Assembly: GCF_052078665.1 (NCBI RefSeq)
Contig: NZ_JBQJIK010000034.1
Span: 1-64,000 of the forward strand
Length of the DNA: 64,000 nt
Reading direction: 5' to 3'
DNA from: Inquilinus sp052078665
Lineage (GTDB): Bacteria > Pseudomonadota > Alphaproteobacteria > DSM-16000 > Inquilinaceae
The position numbers and the translations under genes are program-made. Of the stretch, positions 52,201-60,109 are shown piece by piece (the first letter of the stretch is position 1; the number at the start of each line of letters is the position of its first letter). The notes below the pieces were generated by a model. It did no database searches. It worked only from the letters and a program-made list of their open reading frames with translations, and was not told where the DNA came from.

Positions 52201-52903
52201 CCAGGCGGTCTGGTCGAAATCGGTCGCGCCGGTCTGCGAGCAGTCGATCTCGCGGCGCTTCCCGTTCGCCGATCCGGGTGATCCGACGACGCTGGATGTG
52301 GGCCTCCGCGATTTCGCCGATGTCTTTGCCCCGCGCGGCATCATGGACACCTTCGTCGCGGACAACCTCGCGGCCTTCACCACCCCGGGACGGGACGGCA
52401 CCCTGACCCTGACGTCCCAGGGCGGGCTGACGCTCGACCTGTCGCGGGACGCGCTGTCCCAGATCAATCGGGCGCGGCGCATCCGCGACCTGTTCTTCGA
52501 CACGAACGGCAACCTCTCGGTGGCCTTCACCCTGACGCCAAGCTATCTCGATCCGCGCGTGTTGTCGGCGGCCCTCACCGTCGGGCCGACATCGCTGACC
52601 TACCGCCACGAGCCGCCCAGGCAAGGTGCGTTCCAGTGGCCGTCCGCGGACGGCTCCGACGGCGCCTCCCTGACCCTGTCGATGACCGACGGCCAGACGC
52701 CGGGGACCCAGGCATCCGGGCCATGGGCACTGTTCCGCCTGCTGCGGACCGCGCAGCCGGCGGCGACCGGCGGTGGCGACCGCCTGAAGCTGACCTTCCA
52801 GATCAACGACACCAAGGTCAGCTACACGCTGCGCGCCGGCAGCGTCGCCAATCCGTTCTCCAACCGGGATTTCGAAGGATTTCGCTGTGTCCCGCGGCTC
52901 TAG
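49280..52903 (+). CDS. tssM: T6SS membrane protein TssM (IcmF family)
   Basis: A 1207-residue protein with two N-terminal helices (LGVLVGIVAACLLIWFFGA, LLAIAAVISIWLAIEAISFW). A cytoplasmic NTPase-like domain follows with Walker A GPQSAGKSSLV (about 132-142). A third helix (AAGYIACLTGLVASCLLW, about 453-470) leads into a long periplasmic domain with IcmF-related and the C-terminal beta-rich part (SLTYRHEPPRQGAFQWPSAD). It makes the ring-like membrane complex with TssJ and TssL. Walker A is intact, unlike in many TssM. Its end overlaps the kinase gene by 17 bases. Confidence 0.94.
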   Translation: MMSLMRSMLSMRRLGVLVGIVAACLLIWFFGAQLLGAVLAGVGARLLAIAAVISIWLAIEAISFWRRRRNNARMLDSLKRDQAASPDGTNLAEQTEMQEQFDRTFELLRSEKIGGGLAQDFLYALPFYLLIGPQSAGKSSLVARSGLRMPIEDRLGTGGLNMQVSGRRTRWWFAEDGLLITTAGSDDQQSEAQEAGAATWNGLLAFLSKHRPRRPLDAIVVVVDVDTLLTGRGARLAANLRARLQDAMRAFSARLPIYVVVSKCDHLPGFEETFWSLDETQRARAVGTLLPVDRDRAPAADVGTLLLRELSASLNAVSRLVPFVAATERDPARRALIVGLPEQLSAAAAAAVAFTVELVRSGRRDRSPMLRGVFFTASGGPEPADSRLVDGWGSRFSRPMGLSLQPAEGRRQAGSGESDRSYFVTGLFRDCIFPEAGLADRNPKVERRMAMMHAAGYIACLTGLVASCLLWFTESAAHRARLELFLQGAARELALERSLAPSSGMAGQQPLLDEARQVSMLNPSGVAIERFVGFSPLGIIAGTRDAARSAYSRILTSQYLPAVLAQLSGQLRQAVSAGSDAGTIRSLLAVYLMMGEPEHYARQDVSAWGAGVINAAYGLDPERREAALDHFTSLLDLMPVPVSLDQALISNARSLLRQRPDADRIYAQLRNLALNSSDASPIDVVEALGPAGSQLLMLRSQAGLPVSVPGFYTRDGFYKIFVPQAPRLVRNAGETDWVLGHTDGGDAAERAEILARVTDAYVRDYVKAWQSIVGQMALRELPDLPSIVSGLQTLAGPDSPLVQFIQLVTTHTDLPVPAPAPEASILGQVTNAVEGAVPAAGPAAAGAAQTVLASVGSQPAGNPLGTQAWPGDAIRTPFATLQGLIASRDGRAPVLRIQDSLTAAYGVMSGIASAQDPDAAAQQVAAKVISGQGGDPLIGLRVQAVSLPRPVDGIIRSLYQNIWDVLLQLTRSRIQAVWSKSVAPVCEQSISRRFPFADPGDPTTLDVGLRDFADVFAPRGIMDTFVADNLAAFTTPGRDGTLTLTSQGGLTLDLSRDALSQINRARRIRDLFFDTNGNLSVAFTLTPSYLDPRVLSAALTVGPTSLTYRHEPPRQGAFQWPSADGSDGASLTLSMTDGQTPGTQASGPWALFRLLRTAQPAATGGGDRLKLTFQINDTKVSYTLRAGSVANPFSNRDFEGFRCVPRL

Positions 52904-53774
52904 CCAGACATTGCCCTTCGCACCCGGGGCCGTGCTGCAAGGGCGGTACCGGCTGCTGCGGATCGTCGGCCACGGCCGGACGGCCATCGTGTATGCGGCG
53001 GACGATCGGCGGCTCGAACTGCGGGCGGAGGCGGTGCCGCGGCTCGCGATCAAGGTCCTGCGTCCGGAACTCGTCGATGACCGGGCCGAGCGGAACGCGT
53101 TGAAGATCGAAGGCGAGACGCTGCTGGCGCTCCGGCACCGATACATCCCGCGCCTGGAGGATTCGGGGTCGGTGGAGGGTCTCCCGTTCCTGGTGATGGA
53201 GATGATTCCGGGACGCGGTCTCGACCATGGGTCCCGCCGGTCGCGGCGACCGATCTCCCCCATCGGGATCGGCCATCTGCTCGGGGGCGCGGCGGAGGCC
53301 TTGGCCTTCATGCATCACCGAGGCTTCGTCCATGCCGACGTGAAGCCCGGCAACCTGCTGTGCGGCGACGATGGCGTCGCCCGGCTGATCGACTTCGGCA
53401 CGGCCCGTCCCACCGGCTGGGTGCCGAGCGGCGGGTCGGGGGCCGCGCCGGACCGCATCGTCACCCCGGCCTATGCCTCGCCGCAACTGATGCGCGGCGA
53501 GCCGCCGATGCCGGCCGACGACACCTATGGCCTGGCGGTCGTGGCCTATGAGCTGATGGCGGGCCAGCCCCCCTTCGCCGGCCGGCCGCCATTGCCGGGC
53601 GAGATCCCGATCCGGCCCGCGGGGGTCGGGCGGTCCGGCTGGTCCTGGTTGAAGGACGCGCTCGCCGCCGATCGGACCGCCCGGCCGGACGATCCGTGCG
53701 GCCTCGCCGTCGCCCTGCTCGCCGATTTCCCGATCGTCCGACTGCTGCGGAGGTTCTCGTCATGGCGCGGCTAG
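52887..53774 (+). CDS. T6SS-associated Ser/Thr protein kinase (PpkA-type, short)
   Basis: A 295-residue Hanks-type kinase with all main motifs: the glycine loop GHGRTAIVYAA, catalytic Lys in AIKVLRPE, HADVKPGNLL (catalytic loop, DVKPGN), DFGTARP, and APE-like region TPAYASPQ. There is no membrane helix or PpkA C-terminal vWA/periplasmic part, unlike the long Pseudomonas PpkA. It is encoded between tssM and tssA, so its most likely substrate is the FHA protein TagH. No PppA-type phosphatase is in the window. GTG start 17 bases inside tssM. Confidence 0.88.
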   Translation: MSRGSSQTLPFAPGAVLQGRYRLLRIVGHGRTAIVYAADDRRLELRAEAVPRLAIKVLRPELVDDRAERNALKIEGETLLALRHRYIPRLEDSGSVEGLPFLVMEMIPGRGLDHGSRRSRRPISPIGIGHLLGGAAEALAFMHHRGFVHADVKPGNLLCGDDGVARLIDFGTARPTGWVPSGGSGAAPDRIVTPAYASPQLMRGEPPMPADDTYGLAVVAYELMAGQPPFAGRPPLPGEIPIRPAGVGRSGWSWLKDALAADRTARPDDPCGLAVALLADFPIVRLLRRFSSWRG

Positions 53775-55351
53775 AGGACGCCAGGATTGCCGCCATGACG
53801 GCGGCGCTGCCGCCGGACGCGCCGAATCCGGAGGCATTCCGCTACGAGGCGGAGTATGAGGCGCTCGACGCCGAGATCCGCAAGCTGGAACGGCTCGGCC
53901 CCGCCGAGGTCCAGTGGCCGGAGGTGCTGCGGCAGGCGCAGGCCATCCTCACGACCCGATCCAAGGATCTCGGCGTCCTGACCTGGTTCGTGTTCGCGTT
54001 GCAGGAGACCGAGGGGCTGAAGGGGCTGGCGGTCGGGCTGGCCGTGCTGCGCGACACCGTCGAGCAGTTCTGGGACGGCCTGTTCCCGGCCCGCCCCCGG
54101 GCCCGCATCGGCGCCCTGGAATGGCTGGCCGGACGGGCCGCGGGGGCGATGCCGGCCGAGGTCTCTGCCGATCAGGGAGACGCCGTCATCGCGGCGTTCG
54201 AGGAGCTCGACGCGCTGGACCGCTTCCTCGGCGAGCATCTGCCGGACGCCGGCGCCGCGCTGCTCGACCTGCTGCGCCCGCTGCGCAGCCTGGCCGCGGA
54301 CCAGCGCCGCCTGGCGGAGGAGCGCCAGCGGCGGGCGGAACAGGCGGCCACCGCCCCGGCCGCCACCGCGGCGGCCCCGGCGCCGGGGCCAGTATCAGGT
54401 CCGGTGCTGCCGGATCTGGCTGCCGCCGGCGGCGACCCGGAGGGGGTGCTGTCCGCTTTGCGGGACGGGATCCGGACGACGGCGCTGCAGCTGCTCGAGG
54501 CCCACCCGGCCGAGCCGCGCGCTTACCAGCTTCTGCGGGCCGTGACCTGGCTCGCCGTGACCGAGCTGCCGCCGGCTCGGGACGGCCGGACCGAGCTGCT
54601 CGCGCCGCCGGATATGCGGCGAAGCGAATTCGATGCGCTCGCCGGCGCCGGCAACCGTCCGGAACTGGTGCTGGCCCTGGAGAAGTTCTGCTCGGGCTCC
54701 GGCCTGTTCTGGCTGGACGGGCAGCGCCTGTCCGCGACGGCCCTGGCCGAGATGGGGCCGGCCCATGCCGGCTGCGCCCGGGCGGTGGCGCGCGGCGTCA
54801 TCGATCTGCTGGATCGCCTGCCGGGCCTGGCCGACCTGTCTTTTTCCGACGGCACGCCTTTCGCCGACGCGGCAACGCGCGGCTGGCTCGAAACCATCCG
54901 GCCCGCCGCGGCCGGCGCCGATGGCGGCGGGGCCGAGGCCGCGCCCTGGACCGCCGCCTTCGTCGAGGCGCGCGGCAAGGCGCTGGCGGGGCAGGGGGAG
55001 GAGGCGCTCGCCGGCCTCGCCGACGCCGGTTCCGCGGCGCCGGACGGCCGGGCGCGATTCTTCTGGCGGCTCGGCCTGGCCCGGCTGTGCCTGGAGACCG
55101 GGGCGGCTCCGGTCGCCCTGCCGATCCTGCGCCAGCTCGACGATCTGGTCGAACGACAGGGGCTCGAGGCGTGGGAGCCGGCCGCCGCGGCCGAGGTCGC
55201 CACCTCCCTCATCCGCTGCGTGGCGGCCCCCGAACTGTCCAAAACCCTGGCGGAGGCGGAGCGATCCGGCATCGCCCAGGCCGCGTTCGCCCGTCTCGCC
55301 CGGGCGGACCCGATGGCGGCGCAGCGCACGGCGAAACGGCAACGCAACTGA
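53762..55351 (+). CDS. tssA: T6SS protein TssA (ImpA N-terminal and VasJ-like)
   Basis: A 529-residue protein. The N-terminal ImpA_N domain shows PDAPNPEAFRYEAEYEALDA, VLTWFVFALQETEGLKGLAV and DTVEQFWDGLFPA. The central part is Ala-rich with a probable coiled coil (RRLAEERQRRAEQAAT). The C-terminus is a VasJ-like helical domain (YQLLRAVTWLAV, KFCSGSGLFWLDGQR). TssA proteins of this length cap or prime the tail tube-sheath during extension. It overlaps the kinase gene by 13 bases and precedes tssB by 21 bases. Confidence 0.9.
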   Translation: MARLEDARIAAMTAALPPDAPNPEAFRYEAEYEALDAEIRKLERLGPAEVQWPEVLRQAQAILTTRSKDLGVLTWFVFALQETEGLKGLAVGLAVLRDTVEQFWDGLFPARPRARIGALEWLAGRAAGAMPAEVSADQGDAVIAAFEELDALDRFLGEHLPDAGAALLDLLRPLRSLAADQRRLAEERQRRAEQAATAPAATAAAPAPGPVSGPVLPDLAAAGGDPEGVLSALRDGIRTTALQLLEAHPAEPRAYQLLRAVTWLAVTELPPARDGRTELLAPPDMRRSEFDALAGAGNRPELVLALEKFCSGSGLFWLDGQRLSATALAEMGPAHAGCARAVARGVIDLLDRLPGLADLSFSDGTPFADAATRGWLETIRPAAAGADGGGAEAAPWTAAFVEARGKALAGQGEEALAGLADAGSAAPDGRARFFWRLGLARLCLETGAAPVALPILRQLDDLVERQGLEAWEPAAAAEVATSLIRCVAAPELSKTLAEAERSGIAQAAFARLARADPMAAQRTAKRQRN

Positions 55352-55372
55352 GAGTGAACGAAGGAGGACGAC

Positions 55373-55867
55373 ATGGCCAAGGAAGCATCCGTAGCCCCCA
55401 AGGAACGGGTCAACATCCGCTACAAGCCGGCGACCGGCGATGCGCGCGAGGAGGTCGAGCTCCCGCACAAGCTGCTCGTCATCGGTGATTTCACCCAGCG
55501 CGCGGACGAGACGCCGCTGGGCGAGCGCAAGCGCGCCGACATCAACAAGGACAACTTCAACGATGTCATGCGCAGCCAGAACCTGACCCTCGACCTCAAG
55601 GTCAAGAACCGGCTGGACCCGGATGCCGACGCCGGCGATCTGGCGCTCAGCCTGCGCGTCGGCACGCTCAAGGACCTCGAGCCCGAGGCGGTCGCCGCAC
55701 AGGTTCCGGAGATGCAGAAGCTGCTCGAACTGCGGACCGCCCTGGTCTCGCTGAAAGGGCCGCTCGGCAACCTTCCGAACTTCCGCAAGACCATCGAACG
55801 CATCCTCGCGGATGAGAGCCTGCGCCAGCAGGTGATGGCCGAAATCGAGGCCGCGCCCAAGGCGTGA
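55373..55867 (+). CDS. tssB: T6SS sheath small subunit TssB (VipA/ImpB)
   Basis: A 164-residue protein of the usual size. Family features are VNIRYKPATGDAREEVELPH at the start, LLVIGDFTQRADETPLGERK and the end NLPNFRKTIERILADESLRQ. It pairs with TssC to form the contractile sheath. GGAGGAC precedes the ATG by about 6 bases. The 30-base gap to tssC contains a short GC-rich palindrome (GGCCGGCC) followed by TTTT, which may lower TssC read-through but is too weak to call a terminator. Confidence 0.95.
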   Translation: MAKEASVAPKERVNIRYKPATGDAREEVELPHKLLVIGDFTQRADETPLGERKRADINKDNFNDVMRSQNLTLDLKVKNRLDPDADAGDLALSLRVGTLKDLEPEAVAAQVPEMQKLLELRTALVSLKGPLGNLPNFRKTIERILADESLRQQVMAEIEAAPKA

Positions 55868-55897
55868 GGCCGGCCGTTTTCAGAAAGGGATAAGACA

Positions 55898-57388
55898 ATG
55901 TCCGATCCGACCCAGGGCGCTGCCGCCCCCGACGCGGGCGCCACACAGACCGTGACGGATTCGCTGCTCGACCAGGTGCTGGCCGAGACCAAGCTGACAC
56001 CGTCGGACGAAGGCTACGAGGATGCCCGCCGCGGCGTCGCCGCCTTCCTGGCGGAGCTGGTCAAGCCGGCCAATGCGGGAGAGCGCATCCACACCGGCGC
56101 CGTCGACCGCCTGATCGTGGCGATCGACCAGACGATGAGCGCCCAGCTCAACGAGATCCTGCATCACGAGAGCTTCCAGACGCTGGAATCCGGCTGGCGA
56201 AGCCTGAAGTTCCTGGTCGACCGCACGGATTTCCGCCAGAACATCCGGATCGAGATGCTCAATGTCTCGAAGGGCGATCTGCTGGCCGATTTCGAGGATG
56301 CGCCGGAGGTCGTGAAGTCCGGCCTCTACAAGCACGTCTATGTCGACGAATTCGGCCAGTTCGGCGGCAAGCCCTTCGCGGCGGTGATCACCGACTATCA
56401 GTTCGGACCGGGCGCGCAGGACGTCAAGCTGATGCAGTTCGGCGCCGCGGTCGGCGCCATGGCGCACGCGCCGCTGATCGGCTCGGCCGCGCCGGAGTTC
56501 TTCGGCGTCGACAAGTTCGAGAGCCTGCCCAACCTGAAGGATCTCGAGGCGATCTTCGAGGGGCCGAAATACGCCAAGTGGCGGTCCTTCCGCGAGAGCG
56601 AGGACAGCCGGTCGGTCGGGCTCACCCTGCCGCGCTTCCTGCTGCGGCTGCCCTACGGCCAGTCGACGGTGCCGGTGAAGACCTTCAACTTCGAGGAGAG
56701 CCCCGGCGGCGAGACCGGCAACTACCTGTGGGGCAAGGCCGCCTTCGCCTTCGCGGCCAATCTCAACCACAGCTTCGCCGAATACCGCTGGACGCCGAAC
56801 ATCATCGGGCCGCAGAGCGGCGGCGCGGTCGAGGATCTGCCGACCTATAATTTCGAGGCGATGGGGCAGACCGAAACCAAGATCCCGACCGAGACGCTGA
56901 TCTCCGATCGCCGCGAATACGAGCTCGCCGAGCAGGGCTTCATCGCCCTGACCATGCGCAAGGGCAGCGACAACGCGGCGTTCTTCTCGGCGAACTCGGC
57001 GCAGAAGCCGAAATTCTTCGGCAACAACCAGGAGGGGAAGCAGGCCGAGCTGAACTACAAGCTCGGGACGCAGCTGCCCTACATGTTCGTCATCAACCGC
57101 CTGGCGCATTACATCAAGGTGCTGCAGCGCGAGAACATCGGCAGCTGGAAGTCCGCCACCGATCTGCAGACCGAGCTCGGCAACTGGCTGCGCCAATATG
57201 TGTCGGACCAGGAGAATCCGTCGGCGGAGGTGCGGAGCCGGCGGCCGCTGCGCAAGGCCTCGATCACGGTCTCGGATGTCGAGGGCGAGCCCGGCTGGTA
57301 CCGGGTCGCGATGCTGGTCCAGCCGCACTTCAAGTACATGGGGGCGGATTTCACCCTGTCCCTGACCGGCAAGCTGGACAAGTCCTGA
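55898..57388 (+). CDS. tssC: T6SS sheath large subunit TssC (VipB/ImpC)
   Basis: A 496-residue protein matching TssC: LNEILHHESFQTLESGWRSL, the AVITDYQFGPGAQDVKLMQF segment, and the C-terminal MFVINRLAHYIKVLQRENIG with IGSWKSATDLQTELGNWLR. It assembles with TssB around the Hcp tube and is the most conserved part of the system. The C-terminal WYRVAMLVQPHFKYMG is the usual end. Its last base is shared with the ATG region of the next regulator gene. Confidence 0.95.
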   Translation: MSDPTQGAAAPDAGATQTVTDSLLDQVLAETKLTPSDEGYEDARRGVAAFLAELVKPANAGERIHTGAVDRLIVAIDQTMSAQLNEILHHESFQTLESGWRSLKFLVDRTDFRQNIRIEMLNVSKGDLLADFEDAPEVVKSGLYKHVYVDEFGQFGGKPFAAVITDYQFGPGAQDVKLMQFGAAVGAMAHAPLIGSAAPEFFGVDKFESLPNLKDLEAIFEGPKYAKWRSFRESEDSRSVGLTLPRFLLRLPYGQSTVPVKTFNFEESPGGETGNYLWGKAAFAFAANLNHSFAEYRWTPNIIGPQSGGAVEDLPTYNFEAMGQTETKIPTETLISDRREYELAEQGFIALTMRKGSDNAAFFSANSAQKPKFFGNNQEGKQAELNYKLGTQLPYMFVINRLAHYIKVLQRENIGSWKSATDLQTELGNWLRQYVSDQENPSAEVRSRRPLRKASITVSDVEGEPGWYRVAMLVQPHFKYMGADFTLSLTGKLDKS

Positions 57389-59211
57389 TGGGCACGGCCC
57401 TGACCGACCGAGCCCGTCGGTCGGGGTCCGCCCACGAGGTCGTGACCGCGTGGGTCGGAGCCGCCGGAGACCGGGCCAAGCCGGGCCCGGTTCGCCCTTC
57501 TCCGAGGCCCGTCTGGCGCCAGACGGGCGGCAGCCCTGGAGCGTCGATGTCGATACTGCCAAGTGAGGACTCGTTCGAGGCGGCAGCCCAGCTGTTCGCG
57601 CTGGTCAGCGACATGGCTGCCGAGCGCGACCGGATGCGGCTGGCCGCAAAGTGCCTGGAGGCGGCCTGCCGGATCTCCGGCGCGCGCGGCGGGGTCCTGT
57701 ATGCGCTCGACCAGACCGGCCGCCAGCTGGTGCCGGTCGCGGCGCTGCCGCCCCAGCTGGCGCGGTCGCCGGACGGGATCTTGCCCCTGTACCGGAACGG
57801 CCAGCCGGACATGACCGATCCGCGCAGCTGGTGCGCCTTCACCGGGTCGGTGGCGGTGATCGACGATGTCGCTCGGGTGCACGGTTTCGATCGCCGCGCC
57901 ATCGCCCACCGCGACGGCATCAGCCGGAACCCGACCGGATCGCTGCTGGCGTGTCCGCTGCGCGGCAACGACGATGTCACGGTCGGCGTGCTGGAGCTGA
58001 TCAACCTCGCCGATGCCGGAGGCCCCGCCGCAAGCCGGGAGCGGCTGGACCGCCTGGTCCCGCTGATCCGCGCCTTCGCCTACCAGGCGGCGATCATCAT
58101 CGCCAACACCGCGCTGCTCGACCAGAACCGGCGCCTGGTGAAGGAGCTCGACGCGATCAACGGCGATCTGCGGCGCGAGAACCAGCGCCTGAAGCACGAG
58201 CGGATCACGGTGGCGTCGCGCGCCTCCGGGCTGATCACCCGCAGCCCGGTGATGGAACGCGTGCTCGACATGGTGGCCAAGGTCGCCGAAAGCGATGTGC
58301 CGGTGCTGGTCCTGGGCGAGACCGGAACCGGCAAGGACGTGGTGGCGCGGCTGCTGCACAACGCGGGTCCGCGGCGCGAAGGGCCCTACATCGCGCAGAA
58401 CTGCGCAGCGCTTCCGGCCGAGCTGCTCGAGAGTGAGCTGTTCGGCCACCGCAAGGGAGCCTTCACCGGCGCGGTCGCCGACAAGAAGGGGCTGTTCCAG
58501 GCCGCCGACGGCGGCACGCTGTTCCTGGACGAGATCGGCGACATGCCGATCGGGCTGCAGACCAAGCTGCTGCGCGTCCTGCAGGACGGCGAGGTCCGCG
58601 CGCTGGGCGCGACCGAGGGGCAGCGGGCCGACGCCCGCATCGTCGCCGCCACCAATGTCGATCTGCGCGCCCGGGTCGCCGAGGGGCGGTTCCGCGAGGA
58701 CCTGTTCTATCGCATCTCGGTGTTCCCGATCGAGCTGCCGCCGCTGCGGCAGCGCGACGGCGACATCGCGGTGCTGGCCGAGCATTTCCTCGCCGAGATG
58801 CCGGAGGCCCAGTTGAAGGAGATCCGCAGCATCCGGCCGGAGGCCCTGGCCGCATTGGCGCGGCACCCGTTCCCGGGAAATGTGCGCGAGCTCAAGAACG
58901 TGATCGCGCGCGCCGTCATCCTGTGCCGGCCCGGGGCGGCGATCGGCATCGACGACCTGCCGCCGGCCCTGGTCGCGGGGGGCGGGCAGGATCAGGCGGC
59001 CGCCCTGCCGCCCGCGGCCGACGACGATCGCAGCGGGCTGCGCGACACCGTCCGGCGCTACGAGGCGGGGGCGATCGTCGAGGCGCTCAAGGCCAGCGGC
59101 GGCAACCGCACGCATGCGGCGGCGGCGCTCGGCCTGTCGCGGCGGGCGCTGCAGGAGAAGATCGCGCGCTACGGCCTCGGCCGCGGCGTCGCCGGCCGGC
59201 CGGCCGGGTAG
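57388..59211 (+). CDS. Sigma54-dependent activator with GAF domain (VasH-like)
   Basis: A protein of 607 residues from ATG 57388, or 554 from ATG 57547; the first 53 residues look non-conserved, so 57547 may be the true start. A GAF domain comes first (ARGGVLYALDQTGRQLVPVA, VGVLELINLADAGG). The AAA+ domain has Walker A GETGTGKDVVARLLH and the sigma54-contact loop GAFTGA in HRKGAFTGAV. A Fis-type HTH closes it (GGNRTHAAAALGLSRRALQE). VasH-type activators drive hcp transcription with RpoN in Vibrio; the perfect sigma54 site upstream of hcp (63576-63591) is its obvious target. Confidence 0.9.
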   Translation: MGTALTDRARRSGSAHEVVTAWVGAAGDRAKPGPVRPSPRPVWRQTGGSPGASMSILPSEDSFEAAAQLFALVSDMAAERDRMRLAAKCLEAACRISGARGGVLYALDQTGRQLVPVAALPPQLARSPDGILPLYRNGQPDMTDPRSWCAFTGSVAVIDDVARVHGFDRRAIAHRDGISRNPTGSLLACPLRGNDDVTVGVLELINLADAGGPAASRERLDRLVPLIRAFAYQAAIIIANTALLDQNRRLVKELDAINGDLRRENQRLKHERITVASRASGLITRSPVMERVLDMVAKVAESDVPVLVLGETGTGKDVVARLLHNAGPRREGPYIAQNCAALPAELLESELFGHRKGAFTGAVADKKGLFQAADGGTLFLDEIGDMPIGLQTKLLRVLQDGEVRALGATEGQRADARIVAATNVDLRARVAEGRFREDLFYRISVFPIELPPLRQRDGDIAVLAEHFLAEMPEAQLKEIRSIRPEALAALARHPFPGNVRELKNVIARAVILCRPGAAIGIDDLPPALVAGGGQDQAAALPPAADDDRSGLRDTVRRYEAGAIVEALKASGGNRTHAAAALGLSRRALQEKIARYGLGRGVAGRPAG

Positions 59212-59223
59212 CGCGCCCCGGCG

Positions 59224-60072
59224 CTATCGGCTGACCGTCCCGCGGCCGGTCGGGTACAGCGTGAGGATCCGGTCGACATAGGCGGTGGTCTCGGCGATGG
59301 CGGGCACGCAGCGGCAGCGGTCGACGCGGCTTTCCCCGGCATTGTAGGCGGCCAGGACCAGCGGCAGGTTGTGGTCATAGCCCTCGAGCAGGCGGGCCAG
59401 ATGCGCGATCCCGCCGCGCAGATTCTGTTCGGCGTCGAACGGATCGGCGACGTCGAGGCTGTGCGCGGTGGCCGGCATCAGCTGCATCAGCCCCTGGGCG
59501 CCCGCGGTCGACACCGCGTCGATGCGATAGTTCGATTCGACCGTGATGACGGCCTTCACCAGGTCGGGATCGACCCCGTATTCGGCCGAGATCGCCTCGA
59601 TCAGGCGGACCAGCGTCATCGTGGCGGCCACGGGGCCGGTCTCGGCCGGGGCGGCGACCATCAGGTCGCCCGGGCAGCGCGGCGGCCCGCCCGGCGGCGG
59701 CGGCAGGCCGTGCTCGCGGCGCTGCAGCCGGCGCAGCCAGGCGGCGGCGAGGCCGGGATCGTAATCGGGCCCGTCGTCGGTCAGCAGCCAGGCGGCGACA
59801 TGCAGGACGGCGCCGCGGTTGCCGCCCAGTGCGGCCTGGCAGTACAGGACCATGGCGCGGGCCGGGTCCGCGGCGACGCCGATGCCGAGCTCGAGCCGGT
59901 TGGCGAACTCGACCGTCGCCGCGACATCGGTCGTTGCGACGCCGGCTGCCGCGACGCCGGCGGCCCGGACCGGCGGCGAAGCCGCGAGGAGGACGGCCGC
60001 CAGCACCACGGCCCATCGTCCTGCCCGTTCAGGTCGCCGGGTGCGGCTGCTATGGCTCGGCCGGGGGTTCAT
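59224..60072 (-). CDS. Lytic transglycosylase (SLT family 1) with Sel1-like repeats
   Basis: A 282-residue exported protein. The signal peptide is AVVLAAVLLAASPPVRAA. A Sel1-like helical part (ELGIGVAADPARAMVLYCQA) comes before a C-terminal SLT domain. The SLT domain has the catalytic Glu in VITVESNYRIDAVST, AQGLMQLMPATA, and VLAAYNAGESRV. It cuts peptidoglycan glycan strands, probably locally to let the T6SS membrane complex cross the cell wall. It sits last in the minus-strand hcp unit. Confidence 0.85.
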   Translation of the reverse strand: MNPRPSHSSRTRRPERAGRWAVVLAAVLLAASPPVRAAGVAAAGVATTDVAATVEFANRLELGIGVAADPARAMVLYCQAALGGNRGAVLHVAAWLLTDDGPDYDPGLAAAWLRRLQRREHGLPPPPGGPPRCPGDLMVAAPAETGPVAATMTLVRLIEAISAEYGVDPDLVKAVITVESNYRIDAVSTAGAQGLMQLMPATAHSLDVADPFDAEQNLRGGIAHLARLLEGYDHNLPLVLAAYNAGESRVDRCRCVPAIAETTAYVDRILTLYPTGRGTVSR

Positions 60073-60109
60073 CGCAATGCGCCTTCAACTCCTCCACTGC
60101 CGGCCGGGG

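Noticed and set aside
55868..55897. Terminator between tssB and tssC
   Set aside because: GGCCGGCC followed by four T is too small a stem; the two genes must be co-expressed.
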